Origin: Pukyongia sp. | GTDB taxonomy: Bacteria > Bacteroidota > Bacteroidia > Flavobacteriales > Flavobacteriaceae | Length of the DNA: 64,000 nt | Assembly (NCBI GenBank): GCA_030148705.1 | Contig: JASBSY010000023.1 | Location: 62,001 to 126,000 of the forward strand | Direction: 5' to 3' | Part shown: positions 8,886 to 18,502 of the stretch, piece by piece | How the letters are laid out: each line of letters begins with the position of its first letter | Position numbering within the stretch: position 1 is the first letter of the stretch | Notes under the pieces: generated by a model | What the model was told of the DNA's origin: nothing | Seen by the model: only the letters and a program-made list of their open reading frames with translations | Database searches by the model: none | Translations under genes and position numbers: made by a program

Positions 8886-9779
8886 ATGCAGCGTCTTGTT
8901 TATCTGTTAATATTTCCAATATTGTGGCTTACCTCCATAATGCCGCTGCGGCTGTTGTATATCAAATCGGATGTGCTGTGTTTTCTCACGTACCACGTAT
9001 TCGGATACAGAAAGAAAGTGGTGTTTTCAAATTTAGAACTCGCATTACCCGAGAAATCTGAAAAAGAACGAAAACTCATCGCTAAAAAGTTCTACAAACA
9101 CCTCTGTGATATTATTTTCGAAACCATAAAGCAGTTAACGATTTCAGAAAAGGAAATACGCAGGCGGTTCAATTTTCAAAACCCCCAACTTCTTCAATCG
9201 CTATATGAGAAGGATAAAAGCGTTTTACTGCTGTGCGGTCACTATGCCAGCTGGGAATGGAGTGGCATTATGTCCAGGCAATTCCCTCATAAAGGCCTGG
9301 CTGTGTACAAAAAACTGGATAATCCCTCTTTCGATTCGCTTGTAAAAAGAATAAGAGGACGTTTTGGCGGAACCATAGTCTCCAATAAAAAGATCGTTCC
9401 CTTGCTCTATAGGCTCGATAAAAAAAATATAAAAACACTTACCCTTATCCTGGCCGACCAGACTCCAAAGGCCGGCGCATACAAGCATCGGGATAACTTT
9501 ATGGGAATAGATGTGCCTGTCTTTACAGGTTCGGAAGAGTTGGCTAAACGACTGGGATTCGCTACCATGTACCTGCAGGTGGAAAAAGTTAAACGAGGCT
9601 ATTATTCGGCGACCGTGGAACTTCTGGCCGAGAACCCTAATGAAGTTCCGGATTACCGGATTACCCGTGCCTTTCTCGATCGCATTGAAGCACAAATACA
9701 CAAGGCCCCGGAGTTCTACCTCTGGTCGCATAAGCGGTGGAAGCTCAGGGCGAATCCTGAGAATTCTACTGAGAAATAG
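8886..9779 (+). CDS. LpxL/HtrB-type lipid A acyltransferase
   Basis: 297 residues from ATG at 8886. A longer frame opens at 8805, but it would overlap the divergent rhomboid start, and the segment from 8886 begins with the usual hydrophobic anchor. The acyltransferase HxxxxE motif is CGHYASWEW at about residue 120. Later blocks include ILADQTPK and MGIDVPVFTGSEELAKRLG, typical of the family. It transfers a secondary acyl chain to lipid A or a related lipid at the inner membrane. It converges with glmM; the two genes overlap by 14 bases at their 3' ends. Confidence 0.9.
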   Translation: MQRLVYLLIFPILWLTSIMPLRLLYIKSDVLCFLTYHVFGYRKKVVFSNLELALPEKSEKERKLIAKKFYKHLCDIIFETIKQLTISEKEIRRRFNFQNPQLLQSLYEKDKSVLLLCGHYASWEWSGIMSRQFPHKGLAVYKKLDNPSFDSLVKRIRGRFGGTIVSNKKIVPLLYRLDKKNIKTLTLILADQTPKAGAYKHRDNFMGIDVPVFTGSEELAKRLGFATMYLQVEKVKRGYYSATVELLAENPNEVPDYRITRAFLDRIEAQIHKAPEFYLWSHKRWKLRANPENSTEK

Positions 9780-11151
9780 TTCTGATTTCTGCGATGAACC
9801 TGTCTGCAAGCTCATCGGCGGTTTGTTGTGTTGCAGCCTCCGCATAGATACGGATAATCGGCTCGGTGTTGGATTTTCTCAGGTGCACCCAGTTTTCGGG
9901 AAAGTCGATTTTTACACCGTCTACCGTACTGATATCCTCTGCAGCGTATTTTTTAGCCATTGCAGCTAAGATGCCATCCACATCCAGTTCAGGGGTGAGT
10001 TCGATCTTTTTCTTACTGAAGAAATAGGCAGGGTACGTTTTACGAAGCTCGCTAACCGATATGTTCAGTTCTGCCAGATAACTAAGAAATAAGGCAATAC
10101 CTACCAGGCTGTCCCTTCCGTAGTGCAGCTCCGGGTAAATAATTCCGCCGTTACCCTCACCTCCTATCACCGCATTGGTCTCCTTCATTGTTTGAACTAC
10201 ATTTACCTCTCCAACGGCACTTGCGGTATAGTTGCTGCCATGTTTTTCAGTGACGTCTCTAAGCGCACGTGAGGACGACATATTGGAAACAGTATTACCG
10301 GATCTGTGTTTCAGGATATAATCGGCTACCGCGACCAGGGTATACTCCTCGCCAAACATCGCTCCATTCTCATCAACAAATGCGAGTCGGTCCACATCCG
10401 GATCGACCACTATTCCAAAATCGGCTTTTTCGGCTACCACCAACTCCATCAGGTCGGTAAGGTGTTCCGCCAGGGGTTCAGGATTGTGAGGAAACAGTCC
10501 GTTTGGTTCACAATAAAGCTTTACGGCATGCACTCCAAGCGCATTGAGCAAAAGCGGAACAGCGATCCCGCCGGTAGAGTTCACCCCGTCGACAACCACC
10601 CTGAAATTGGCTTTTTTGATGGCTTCGGTATTGACTAGGTCCAGGTCCAGTATTTCATCGATATGCATATCGATATAAGCCTCATTCTTCGCTATTTCTC
10701 CCAGCTTATGCACTTCAGAAAAAACAATATCCCCCGAATCGGCGATTTCAAGTATTTTCTTACCCTCATCGGCATTTAAAAATTCACCATCGTGATTCAG
10801 TAGTTTTAAAGCATTCCACTGTGCCGGATTATGACTTGCCGTAAGGATGATACCGCCGTCTGCCTTCTCCATGATTACCGCCATTTCCACCGTGGGTGTG
10901 GTCGATAGTCCCAGGTCGACAACGTCAATGCCCATGGCTGTGAGGGTGTTCATCACCAATTGTTGTAACATCTCTCCCGAAATTCTGGCATCACGGCCCA
11001 CGACTATCCTATAGTTTTCTTTATTCCTGTGGTTCTTTATAAAAGTACCATAGGCAGCAGCGTACAGTACGGTGTCGATTGGCGTGAGATTTTCTCCCCG
11101 AGCACCGCCTATGGTCCCGCGTATTCCGGAGATGGATTTGATAAGAGTCAT
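9766..11151 (-). CDS. glmM: Phosphoglucosamine mutase
   Basis: 461 residues from ATG at 11151; an in-frame start seven codons upstream is possible but would add a non-conserved tail. The phosphoserine loop is TASHNPAQWNALK with the catalytic serine at residue 106, and the metal-binding loop is DPDVDRLAF. The C-terminal phosphate-binding loop is RKSNTEPIIRIYAEA. It converts glucosamine-6-phosphate to glucosamine-1-phosphate for UDP-GlcNAc, and hence peptidoglycan and lipid A; the acyltransferase next door acts on the same envelope route. Bacteroidota GlmM and phosphomannomutase are close, so mannose or glucose activity is a lesser alternative. A TATCTTTG box lies about 18 bases upstream of the ATG. 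Confidence 0.88.
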   Translation of the reverse strand: MTLIKSISGIRGTIGGARGENLTPIDTVLYAAAYGTFIKNHRNKENYRIVVGRDARISGEMLQQLVMNTLTAMGIDVVDLGLSTTPTVEMAVIMEKADGGIILTASHNPAQWNALKLLNHDGEFLNADEGKKILEIADSGDIVFSEVHKLGEIAKNEAYIDMHIDEILDLDLVNTEAIKKANFRVVVDGVNSTGGIAVPLLLNALGVHAVKLYCEPNGLFPHNPEPLAEHLTDLMELVVAEKADFGIVVDPDVDRLAFVDENGAMFGEEYTLVAVADYILKHRSGNTVSNMSSSRALRDVTEKHGSNYTASAVGEVNVVQTMKETNAVIGGEGNGGIIYPELHYGRDSLVGIALFLSYLAELNISVSELRKTYPAYFFSKKKIELTPELDVDGILAAMAKKYAAEDISTVDGVKIDFPENWVHLRKSNTEPIIRIYAEAATQQTADELADRFIAEIRTISQ

Positions 11152-11221
11152 GCTTTTTCCAATTTTGCACAAAGATACTTTTTATAGCTATAAAACATTC
11201 CCCATTTTGTAAATTGTGCTA

Positions 11222-11806
11222 ATGAATTTTCTCGCACACATTTACCTATCCGGGGAGGAAGAGGGCGTCATACTGGGTAATTTCTTTGCCGATTCCATTA
11301 AGGGAAGCCGATACTTGAAATACCCGCCAACCATACAAAAAGGAATATTACTGCACCGCGAGATCGATACCTTCACCGACGCTCATCAAACCGTAAGACA
11401 GAGTACGGCGAGACTTCATAAGAATTACGGACATTACAGCGGGGTGATAGTAGATATTCTCTACGATCATTTTCTGGCCAAGAACTGGGACCAATATCAC
11501 GAGCAGCCACTGGCCGAGTTCGTAGATGAGTTCTACGAGCTGCTGAGACGGAATTTTACCATTTTACCAATGCGAATAAAGCGTATGATGCCGTATATGA
11601 TTACCGACAACTGGTTGTTGAATTATGCCAGTGTGCAAGGAATAAGCACCATACTTGCTCAAATGAATGTGCGTACAAAGAACAGGTCTAAAATGAATTT
11701 TGCGGTGATCGAACTCGAAGAATTCTATACCGAATTTGAAGAAGAATTTACCTCCTTCTTTGCCGAACTCATTACCTTCTCCAAAACAAAACTTGCCGAA
11801 TTATGA
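11222..11806 (+). CDS. acpH: Acyl carrier protein phosphodiesterase
   Basis: 194 residues from ATG at 11222; a GTG two codons earlier is the alternative. The start MNFLAHIYLS, the acidic loop GNFFADSIKG, the LHREIDTFTDAH block and YDHFLAKNW match AcpH, a member of the HD-like fold that removes 4'-phosphopantetheine from acyl carrier protein. Its stop overlaps the start of the next gene by four bases (ATGA), which indicates translational coupling with the gamma-glutamyltransferase gene. Confidence 0.87.
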   Translation: MNFLAHIYLSGEEEGVILGNFFADSIKGSRYLKYPPTIQKGILLHREIDTFTDAHQTVRQSTARLHKNYGHYSGVIVDILYDHFLAKNWDQYHEQPLAEFVDEFYELLRRNFTILPMRIKRMMPYMITDNWLLNYASVQGISTILAQMNVRTKNRSKMNFAVIELEEFYTEFEEEFTSFFAELITFSKTKLAEL

Positions 11807-13503
11807 GATTAATTCTTTTGTCTCTTGCCCTTTCCCTTATAGTTTGCTGCGAAAACACAAGCAAAAAGCCGGCCGAGGCTTTAGCTGTTCGAGGGCTGGT
11901 GACCGACAGCGCCATGGTTGTTTCAGCGAGAGAAGAAGCGTCCAGGATTGGTGTTGAAATTCTGAAACAAGGAGGTAATGCATACGATGCTGCGGTGGCG
12001 GTGGAATTCGCCCTGGCCGTTTCTTATCCCTATGCCGGGAACCTGGCCGGCGGGGGCTTTCTGGTTTACAGGACACAATACGGCGAACGGGGAACTATCG
12101 ATTTTCGGGAAAAGGCACCCCTTGCAGCCCATCGGGACATGTACCTTGATGATACGGGAAATTATATAAGGGATAAAAGTTCGAAAGGCGCACTGGCAGT
12201 AGGAGTCCCGGGGACAGTGGCAGGCTTGTTTGAAATTCACCACAAATTGGGCTCCCTGCCCATGGAAGTACTCATCAGGCCGGCGATTGAACTGGCGCGA
12301 AAAGGAGTCCCGGTAACCGCTCACCAACTCGAGCATCTCGATAAATTCAGAGATGAAATAGAGCGTATTTCAGGGGAATCTTCACTTTATACAGCCGAAT
12401 ACCGGGTAGGAGATACTATTGTAAATTCGGCCCTGGCAAATACCCTGGAGCGAATTTCCCAAAATGGTGTGGCCGAATTCTACAGAGGCGAAACGGCTAC
12501 TATCCTGGTGGATTATATACAGTCGAAAGGAGGTATAATCAGTATGGAGGATATGGCAATCTATGAGCCGCAGTTCCGGAAACCTATGGAATTCTCTTAC
12601 AAAGACCTCAATATTATCACCATGCCGCTTCCTTCCAGTGGTGGGGTTTGTATGGCCCAGATCCTTGGGATGCTGGAAGCCTACCCTCTTGTTAATTACG
12701 GGCATAACAGCATTAAATATATCCAAGTCCTTGCTGAGGCTGAAAGACGGGCTTATGCCGACCGAAGTTACTACCTGGGCGATCCGGATTTTGTCGATAT
12801 TCCGGTAGATAGCCTCACTCATCCCGATTACCTGAAGTCCAGGATGGAATCATTTAGTTTCGACCGGGCTACCCCCTCTTCGGACGTAAGGCCCGGAGGG
12901 GTCACAACCTACGAAAGTGCTGAAACTACTCATTTTTCCATAATCGATCAGTTTGGGAATGCCGCTGCCCTTACAACCACCCTAAATTCAGGATATGGGT
13001 CCAAACTCTATATAAGTGAGTTGGGGTTATTTCTCAATAACCAGATGGACGATTTTAGTGCGAAACCCGGCGAGCCCAATATATACGGACTTTTAGGAGG
13101 AGAATCGAACGCAATTGAGCCTCAAAAACGCATGCTGAGCTCGATGACTCCCACGATCATCGAAAAAGAAGGGAAACTCTGGATGGTTGTAGGAACTCCG
13201 GGGGGCGCAACCATAATTACCACTGTGGTACAAACCATATTGAATGTGTATGAATTCAACATGCACATGCAGCAGGCCGTGAATGTACCGAGATTTCATC
13301 ACCAATGGCTTCCCGATGCCCTACGCTATGAGAAAGACCGGTTTTCGCCGGAGTTGATCGCCGAGCTCGAAGCCTTGGGATATCCTGAAAATCTTACTGC
13401 AGACCCCGTTATTGGAAAGGTGGACGCCATTTTAATCCTGCCGAACGGTAAGCTGGAAGGCGGAGCAGACCCACGTGGCGACGATAAATCCGTAGGGTTT
13501 TAA
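11803..13503 (+). CDS. ggt: Gamma-glutamyltransferase lipoprotein
   Basis: 566 residues. The signal ends in a lipobox (IVCC, Cys15/16), so the enzyme is probably anchored in the envelope and faces the periplasm or surface. The N-terminal large-subunit signature GGNAYDAAVAVEFALAV is present, and the autoprocessing site is ETTHFS with the nucleophile at T375, followed by small-subunit motifs LNSGYGSK and MLSSMTPT. The family cleaves glutathione and other gamma-glutamyl compounds. The C-terminal block GGADPRGDDKSVGF is intact. It is translationally coupled to acpH. No clear terminator follows. Confidence 0.93.
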   Translation: MRLILLSLALSLIVCCENTSKKPAEALAVRGLVTDSAMVVSAREEASRIGVEILKQGGNAYDAAVAVEFALAVSYPYAGNLAGGGFLVYRTQYGERGTIDFREKAPLAAHRDMYLDDTGNYIRDKSSKGALAVGVPGTVAGLFEIHHKLGSLPMEVLIRPAIELARKGVPVTAHQLEHLDKFRDEIERISGESSLYTAEYRVGDTIVNSALANTLERISQNGVAEFYRGETATILVDYIQSKGGIISMEDMAIYEPQFRKPMEFSYKDLNIITMPLPSSGGVCMAQILGMLEAYPLVNYGHNSIKYIQVLAEAERRAYADRSYYLGDPDFVDIPVDSLTHPDYLKSRMESFSFDRATPSSDVRPGGVTTYESAETTHFSIIDQFGNAAALTTTLNSGYGSKLYISELGLFLNNQMDDFSAKPGEPNIYGLLGGESNAIEPQKRMLSSMTPTIIEKEGKLWMVVGTPGGATIITTVVQTILNVYEFNMHMQQAVNVPRFHHQWLPDALRYEKDRFSPELIAELEALGYPENLTADPVIGKVDAILILPNGKLEGGADPRGDDKSVGF

Positions 13504-13760
13504 GAGGGAAATAGTCCAACTTCTGTCCCTTTATCGATAAACTTCAACAGATAATCGAATTGTAGGTAAATTACTACATTTTGCCGATTAAATGGCTATT
13601 TTTGGTATAGTTATTAACTCAATGAAAGATACATCGCAAAGACCTTAGCGTATAGAAAGAAAGATACTTTAACCCTGTGATAATAAGGCATATACTTAAC
13701 ATGTCGGTACAGGATACGAACAGCAACCCCCGCTAAATATCCCCATTGCGATACTTATGT

Positions 13761-14774
13761 ATGAGAAGGAAATCTTTCTTTAAGGATTTGTATGCCGTTA
13801 TTCCATTGGTTCTTAGCGGGCTGCTGTGTATTGCCTTAGTTTTCTTTCTTCAGCAAAAGGTTGCATCTACCATCGAATTTGCCCAAACCCTTCGGGATCT
13901 GGCATCAATTTTCATCGGAATAAGCGGTTTCCTTGCGGCAGTGGTAATGATCTATCTTGCAAACGCAGCACTTCAGCTAAAGAGCTCGAAGACAACCATA
14001 GTGGATCATCTTTCCCGCGTTACCGAACAAATGCATCATTTCAGAAGTATAATAGATATACTCTTCCGTTCGAAAATGTGGCTGCCCGGCTTAAAGGAGT
14101 ACATCGATGATGAATTTGAAGGACTTACGTTTTTCGATGTAAAGGAATTTTATAAGGGCCGTTCAAAACTGGCTATTGAATTTCTTCAGGAAAACAACAA
14201 ATTCGAAGATACGGAGAACCTATATCTCGAACTGAAGTCCTTATTAATGACTTCCCCGAGAGATAAGCGAATTCCGGAGGAAATCGAGTATCCCAGGGTT
14301 TATAACCAGGATATTGTAGAAAAGTGGATGCAGCATAAATGCGGATCGGGTTTATGGTATTACTTCGGTTATAAATACGGGATTTTTAAAGACGCCCTTA
14401 ATTATGAAGCTGTTTTCGAACGTCACCAGGATAAGGTGATGGAGCTGGCAGTGCAAATAGACAGTGAAACTTTCGAAGATTCGTCCTTCAACGAAGTATT
14501 CTTTTCTAAACTGGGCGAATACGCCACCAAAGAAATCATACCTAAACTCTTCCAGTTCCAGCAGAAATCAACAGGCGGGGTTCCAAGAATGATTTTCTAC
14601 CTCTACTTAATCTTCGCCTCTTCCCTTGCGATAGGCGTTCTTCTTCCCCTGGCAGTTTTACTATTCGGCCTGCCGGTCATTGCGCTGATCATCAGTTTCT
14701 CCTTTGTGATAAGCCTGGTGTTCTTTATCGCCACTACATTCTACCAGTTCCTGTCTTCAGAAATAAACAGCTAA
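13761..14774 (+). CDS. Unrecognised membrane protein
   Basis: 337 residues from ATG at 13761 (a TTG five codons upstream is in frame). Two hydrophobic helices lie near the N-terminus (~13-33 and ~45-70), then a soluble, charged central region of about 200 residues and two hydrophobic helices near the C-terminus (~275-330). No catalytic motif is evident. The layout (helix hairpin, cytoplasmic helical body, helix hairpin) suggests a regulatory or structural inner-membrane protein. The 257 bases upstream hold no gene I can support; a TATTTTTG box lies at 13597-13604 without a good -33 partner. Confidence 0.65.
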   Translation: MRRKSFFKDLYAVIPLVLSGLLCIALVFFLQQKVASTIEFAQTLRDLASIFIGISGFLAAVVMIYLANAALQLKSSKTTIVDHLSRVTEQMHHFRSIIDILFRSKMWLPGLKEYIDDEFEGLTFFDVKEFYKGRSKLAIEFLQENNKFEDTENLYLELKSLLMTSPRDKRIPEEIEYPRVYNQDIVEKWMQHKCGSGLWYYFGYKYGIFKDALNYEAVFERHQDKVMELAVQIDSETFEDSSFNEVFFSKLGEYATKEIIPKLFQFQQKSTGGVPRMIFYLYLIFASSLAIGVLLPLAVLLFGLPVIALIISFSFVISLVFFIATTFYQFLSSEINS

Positions 14775-14841
14775 ATCTTCATCCAGAATAAAATAAAATG
14801 CTTGAAGAATACCTACGGTATAATTTTTCATTCCATTTGAG

Positions 14842-14849
14842 TACCTTTG
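14842..14849 (+). promoter_or_regulatory. TAnnTTTG box six bases before the uvrA ATG
   Basis: TACCTTTG fits the Bacteroidota -7 promoter element. The ATG begins six bases after its last G, so transcription would start at or very near the initiation codon and the mRNA would be almost leaderless. A -33 TTG at proper spacing is not obvious. Confidence 0.4.
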
Positions 14850-14855
14850 CAAATT

Positions 14856-17687
14856 ATGGCAGAAAACGCAGGATTTATCGAAGTTTTAGGGGCTAGAGTC
14901 CATAATTTGAAGAATATCGATGTACGCATTCCACGAGAACAACTGGTGGTAATAACCGGACTCTCCGGCAGTGGAAAGTCATCACTTGCTTTCGACACTA
15001 TTTATGCCGAAGGGCAGCGTCGGTACATTGAAACATTTTCTGCTTATGCCAGGCAGTTTTTAGGAAGTCTGGAAAGACCCGATGTTGATAAAATTGAAGG
15101 GCTATCCCCTGTTATCGCCATCGAACAAAAGACCACCAGTAAAAGTCCGCGTTCCACAGTGGGAACCATTACCGAAATCTACGACTTCCTCCGCCTGTTT
15201 TACGCCCGCGCAAGTGACGCTTACAGTTATAACTCCGGAGAGAAAATGGTGAGTTACAGCGACGAGCAGATAAAGCAGCTTATCATTGATGATTTTTCAG
15301 GGAAGAAAATCACTGTTCTCGCGCCTGTGATCCGCTCGAGGAAGGGCCATTACCGCGAATTGTTCGAACAAATCGCAAAACAGGGTTTTCTTAAGGTCCG
15401 TGTAGACGGAGAGATCATCGATCTGGTAAAAGGAATGCGTATAGACCGCTATAAGACCCACGATATTGAAATCGTTATCGATCGACTTAAGGTTTCGGAA
15501 GACAGTGACCAGGATAAACGTCTTACTGAAACCATTCTAACCGCGATGTACCACGGAGACGATGTGCTGATGGTACTCGATAACGAAACCGAAGAACTGC
15601 GCTATTTCAGCAGATCCCTGATGTGCCCCACTTCTGGTATCTCCTACCCTAACCCGGAACCAAATAATTTCTCCTTTAACTCACCCAAAGGAATGTGCCT
15701 TGTTTGCAAAGGACTGGGACGCCTGCATAAAGTAAATCTCGAAAAAATAGTCCCCAACCCCGAACTATCCATCAAACAGGGAGCCCTTGCACCCCACGGG
15801 CCGCAAAAGAGTAATTGGATCTTTAAACAACTCGAATTAATAGCCGAACGCTTTAATTTTAAGTTGAGCGATCCGTTTAAAGACATTCCGGACGAAGCTA
15901 AAGAGATGATCTTTCACGGTGGTAACGAAAAATTCGATGTCGAGTCGAAAACCCTGGGTATAACCCGTTCGTACAAGATCGATTTTGAAGGGGTTGCTAC
16001 CTTTCTGCAGAATACCTATGAAGCCAATGAATCTAAATCCCTGAGGCGCTGGGCAAAAGAATACATGGACAGGATCCCCTGTCCTGAATGTCAGGGAACA
16101 CGCCTTAGGAAGGAATCCTTGTACTTTAAGGTAAACGGCAAGAACATCGCCGAACTGGCGAATATGGATATTGTTGAACTTCATGACTGGTTCTCTAAAC
16201 TGGAAGGCAACTTAAGTGATACCCAACTGAAGATAGCTTCGGAAATTATTAAAGAGGTGAAAAGCCGACTGCAGTTCCTCATTGATGTGGGGCTAACCTA
16301 TCTCGCGCTGGATCGCAGTTCCAAATCGCTTTCGGGAGGGGAAGCACAGCGAATTCGGCTGGCCACTCAAATAGGATCCCAGTTGGTGGGAGTGCTCTAT
16401 ATTCTCGATGAACCGAGTATAGGACTGCATCAGCGGGATAATGAAAAATTAATTCAATCCCTTATTTCCTTAAGAAACATCGGAAATTCTGTCATTGTGG
16501 TTGAACACGACAAGGATATGATCTGTCATGCCGACTACGTGATCGATATAGGACCGGCGGCAGGTAGGCATGGGGGAGAGATAGTTTCGGAAGGTAACCC
16601 CGATGAAATATTAAAACACAACACCCTAACCTCGGCCTACCTGAACGGATCCAAAGAGATAGAGATTCCTAAGAAACGCAGAAAGGGCAACGGAAAAACC
16701 CTGAAATTATCAGGGGCGACCGGGAATAACCTAAAGGATGTTTCTGTAGAATTTCCGCTGGGAACCATGATTGGCGTAACCGGGGTTTCCGGCAGTGGAA
16801 AATCCACCCTAATAAACGAGACCCTCTACCCCATCCTAAATGCGCATTTCTTCAACGGGGTAAAGAAACCGCTTCCCTATTCAACCATCACGGGTTTAAA
16901 GGAGATCGACAAGGTTATCGATATCAACCAATCTCCCATCGGGCGTACGCCCAGGTCTAATCCGGCTACCTATACAGGGGTGTTTTCGGAAATTCGTTCG
17001 CTATTTGCTAAGATACCGGAAGCCCAGATTCGGGGATACAAACCCGGGCGATTTAGTTTTAATGTTTCCGGAGGTCGCTGCGAAACCTGTAAAGGCGGTG
17101 GTTTAAGAGTAATAGAGATGAATTTCCTTCCCGATGTTTACGTGGAGTGCGAAACCTGTCTCGGTAAGCGCTTCAACAGGGAAACCTTGGAAATACGGTA
17201 TAAAGGACAATCCATATACGACGTACTGGAGATGACCATTAACGAAGCCTGTGCGTTCTTCGAACATATTCCTAAAATTTACAGGAAGTTAAAGACCATC
17301 CAGGATGTTGGCCTGGGATACATCACCCTTGGGCAGCAGTCTACCACCCTTTCGGGAGGTGAAGCCCAACGGATCAAGCTTGCGACCGAATTATCAAAAC
17401 GCGATACAGGAAATACATTCTATATTCTCGACGAGCCTACCACCGGATTGCACTTTGAAGACATACGGGTGTTACTGGTGGTTCTGAATAAACTGGTCGA
17501 TAAAGGAAATACCGTTGTGATTATAGAGCACAACCTCGATGTAATCAAAACGGTCGACTATATCATCGATATAGGACCGGAGGGTGGAAAAAAGGGTGGA
17601 ACCATCACAGGCCTTGGTACACCTGAGGAATTGGTGAGTAAGAACGGGGGTCATACTGCACATTTCCTTAAAAAAGAATTACATTAG
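14856..17687 (+). CDS. uvrA: Excinuclease ABC subunit A
   Basis: 943 residues from ATG at 14856; the frame extends three codons upstream to a TTG that is less likely. Two ABC ATPase modules are visible: Walker [13 protein letters not shown] near the N-terminus and [10 protein letters not shown] in the second half, each with a signature ([26 protein letters not shown]) and Walker B ([24 protein letters not shown]). Zinc-finger cysteines occur in [15 protein letters not shown] and CETCKGGG...CETCLGKR. It recognises bulky DNA lesions with UvrB in nucleotide excision repair. The length is normal. The LOG-family gene follows 16 bases downstream. Confidence 0.98.
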   Translation: MAENAGFIEVLGARVHNLKNIDVRIPREQLVVITGLSGSGKSSLAFDTIYAEGQRRYIETFSAYARQFLGSLERPDVDKIEGLSPVIAIEQKTTSKSPRSTVGTITEIYDFLRLFYARASDAYSYNSGEKMVSYSDEQIKQLIIDDFSGKKITVLAPVIRSRKGHYRELFEQIAKQGFLKVRVDGEIIDLVKGMRIDRYKTHDIEIVIDRLKVSEDSDQDKRLTETILTAMYHGDDVLMVLDNETEELRYFSRSLMCPTSGISYPNPEPNNFSFNSPKGMCLVCKGLGRLHKVNLEKIVPNPELSIKQGALAPHGPQKSNWIFKQLELIAERFNFKLSDPFKDIPDEAKEMIFHGGNEKFDVESKTLGITRSYKIDFEGVATFLQNTYEANESKSLRRWAKEYMDRIPCPECQGTRLRKESLYFKVNGKNIAELANMDIVELHDWFSKLEGNLSDTQLKIASEIIKEVKSRLQFLIDVGLTYLALDRSSKSLSGGEAQRIRLATQIGSQLVGVLYILDEPSIGLHQRDNEKLIQSLISLRNIGNSVIVVEHDKDMICHADYVIDIGPAAGRHGGEIVSEGNPDEILKHNTLTSAYLNGSKEIEIPKKRRKGNGKTLKLSGATGNNLKDVSVEFPLGTMIGVTGVSGSGKSTLINETLYPILNAHFFNGVKKPLPYSTITGLKEIDKVIDINQSPIGRTPRSNPATYTGVFSEIRSLFAKIPEAQIRGYKPGRFSFNVSGGRCETCKGGGLRVIEMNFLPDVYVECETCLGKRFNRETLEIRYKGQSIYDVLEMTINEACAFFEHIPKIYRKLKTIQDVGLGYITLGQQSTTLSGGEAQRIKLATELSKRDTGNTFYILDEPTTGLHFEDIRVLLVVLNKLVDKGNTVVIIEHNLDVIKTVDYIIDIGPEGGKKGGTITGLGTPEELVSKNGGHTAHFLKKELH

Positions 17688-17703
17688 CTGTTGAAAAGGA
17701 AGT

Positions 17704-18393
17704 ATGAGAAACGAAAGTAAGAATAAGAATTGGAATGAAGTTAAAACAAACGACTCATGGGCTATCTTTAAGATCATGGGTGAATTTGTTAACGGGTACG
17801 AGAAATTAAGCCGTATAGGGCCCTGTGTCTCTATCTTCGGATCTGCCCGAACCAAGCCCGATAACCCGTATTACGAACTGGCCGAGCGAATTGCGAGAAA
17901 GATCACCGAAAATGGGTACGGAGTCATTACCGGGGGTGGACCCGGAATTATGGAAGCCGGTAACAAAGGAGCTCACCTGGCAGGTGGAACCTCGGTTGGC
18001 TTGAATATTGTATTGCCTTTCGAACAACACGATAATCCGTATATAGACTCCGATAAAAGCATCGATTTCGATTATTTCTTCGTACGAAAAGTGATGTTCG
18101 TAAAATACTCCCAGGGATTTATCGTAATGCCCGGAGGATTCGGAACACTGGATGAGTTCTTTGAGGCCTTTACCCTCATACAGACTCATAAAATAGAACC
18201 TTTCCCGCTTATTCTGGTAGGAACCGAATTCTGGACCGGTTTGATCGATTGGATTCGTGACACGGTGCTTGAGCGAAATAATAACATAAGTCCCGAGGAT
18301 CTCGACCTGGTACACGTCGTGGACACCGAGGACGAAGTGCTCGAAATTCTCAACGACTTCTACAACAAGTATAAACTTAGTCCGAACTTCTAA
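17704..18393 (+). CDS. LOG-family (TIGR00730) nucleotide 5'-monophosphate phosphoribohydrolase
   Basis: 229 residues, soluble. The diagnostic motif PGGFGTLDE is present (about residue 141), as is the Rossmann glycine run GGGPGIMEAGNKGA. LOG enzymes release the base from cytokinin or other nucleoside 5'-monophosphates; in bacteria the usual role is nucleotide salvage or is unknown. It begins 16 bases after uvrA and may share its transcript. Confidence 0.9.
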   Translation: MRNESKNKNWNEVKTNDSWAIFKIMGEFVNGYEKLSRIGPCVSIFGSARTKPDNPYYELAERIARKITENGYGVITGGGPGIMEAGNKGAHLAGGTSVGLNIVLPFEQHDNPYIDSDKSIDFDYFFVRKVMFVKYSQGFIVMPGGFGTLDEFFEAFTLIQTHKIEPFPLILVGTEFWTGLIDWIRDTVLERNNNISPEDLDLVHVVDTEDEVLEILNDFYNKYKLSPNF

Positions 18394-18502
18394 TGCAACA
18401 ATATATAAGGAATAATAGTTCTCAATTCGCAATTGGGTTGAAAGCGTCTTGCAGAACGACCTACACCCTCCTATTTAATTTATTCTCTAAATTGGTTCCA
18501 AC

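Noticed and set aside
9225-9845. Long minus-strand open frame of 206 codons inside the acyltransferase gene
   Set aside because: It lies entirely opposite a well-supported LpxL-type gene and has no recognisable motif; it is a shadow frame.
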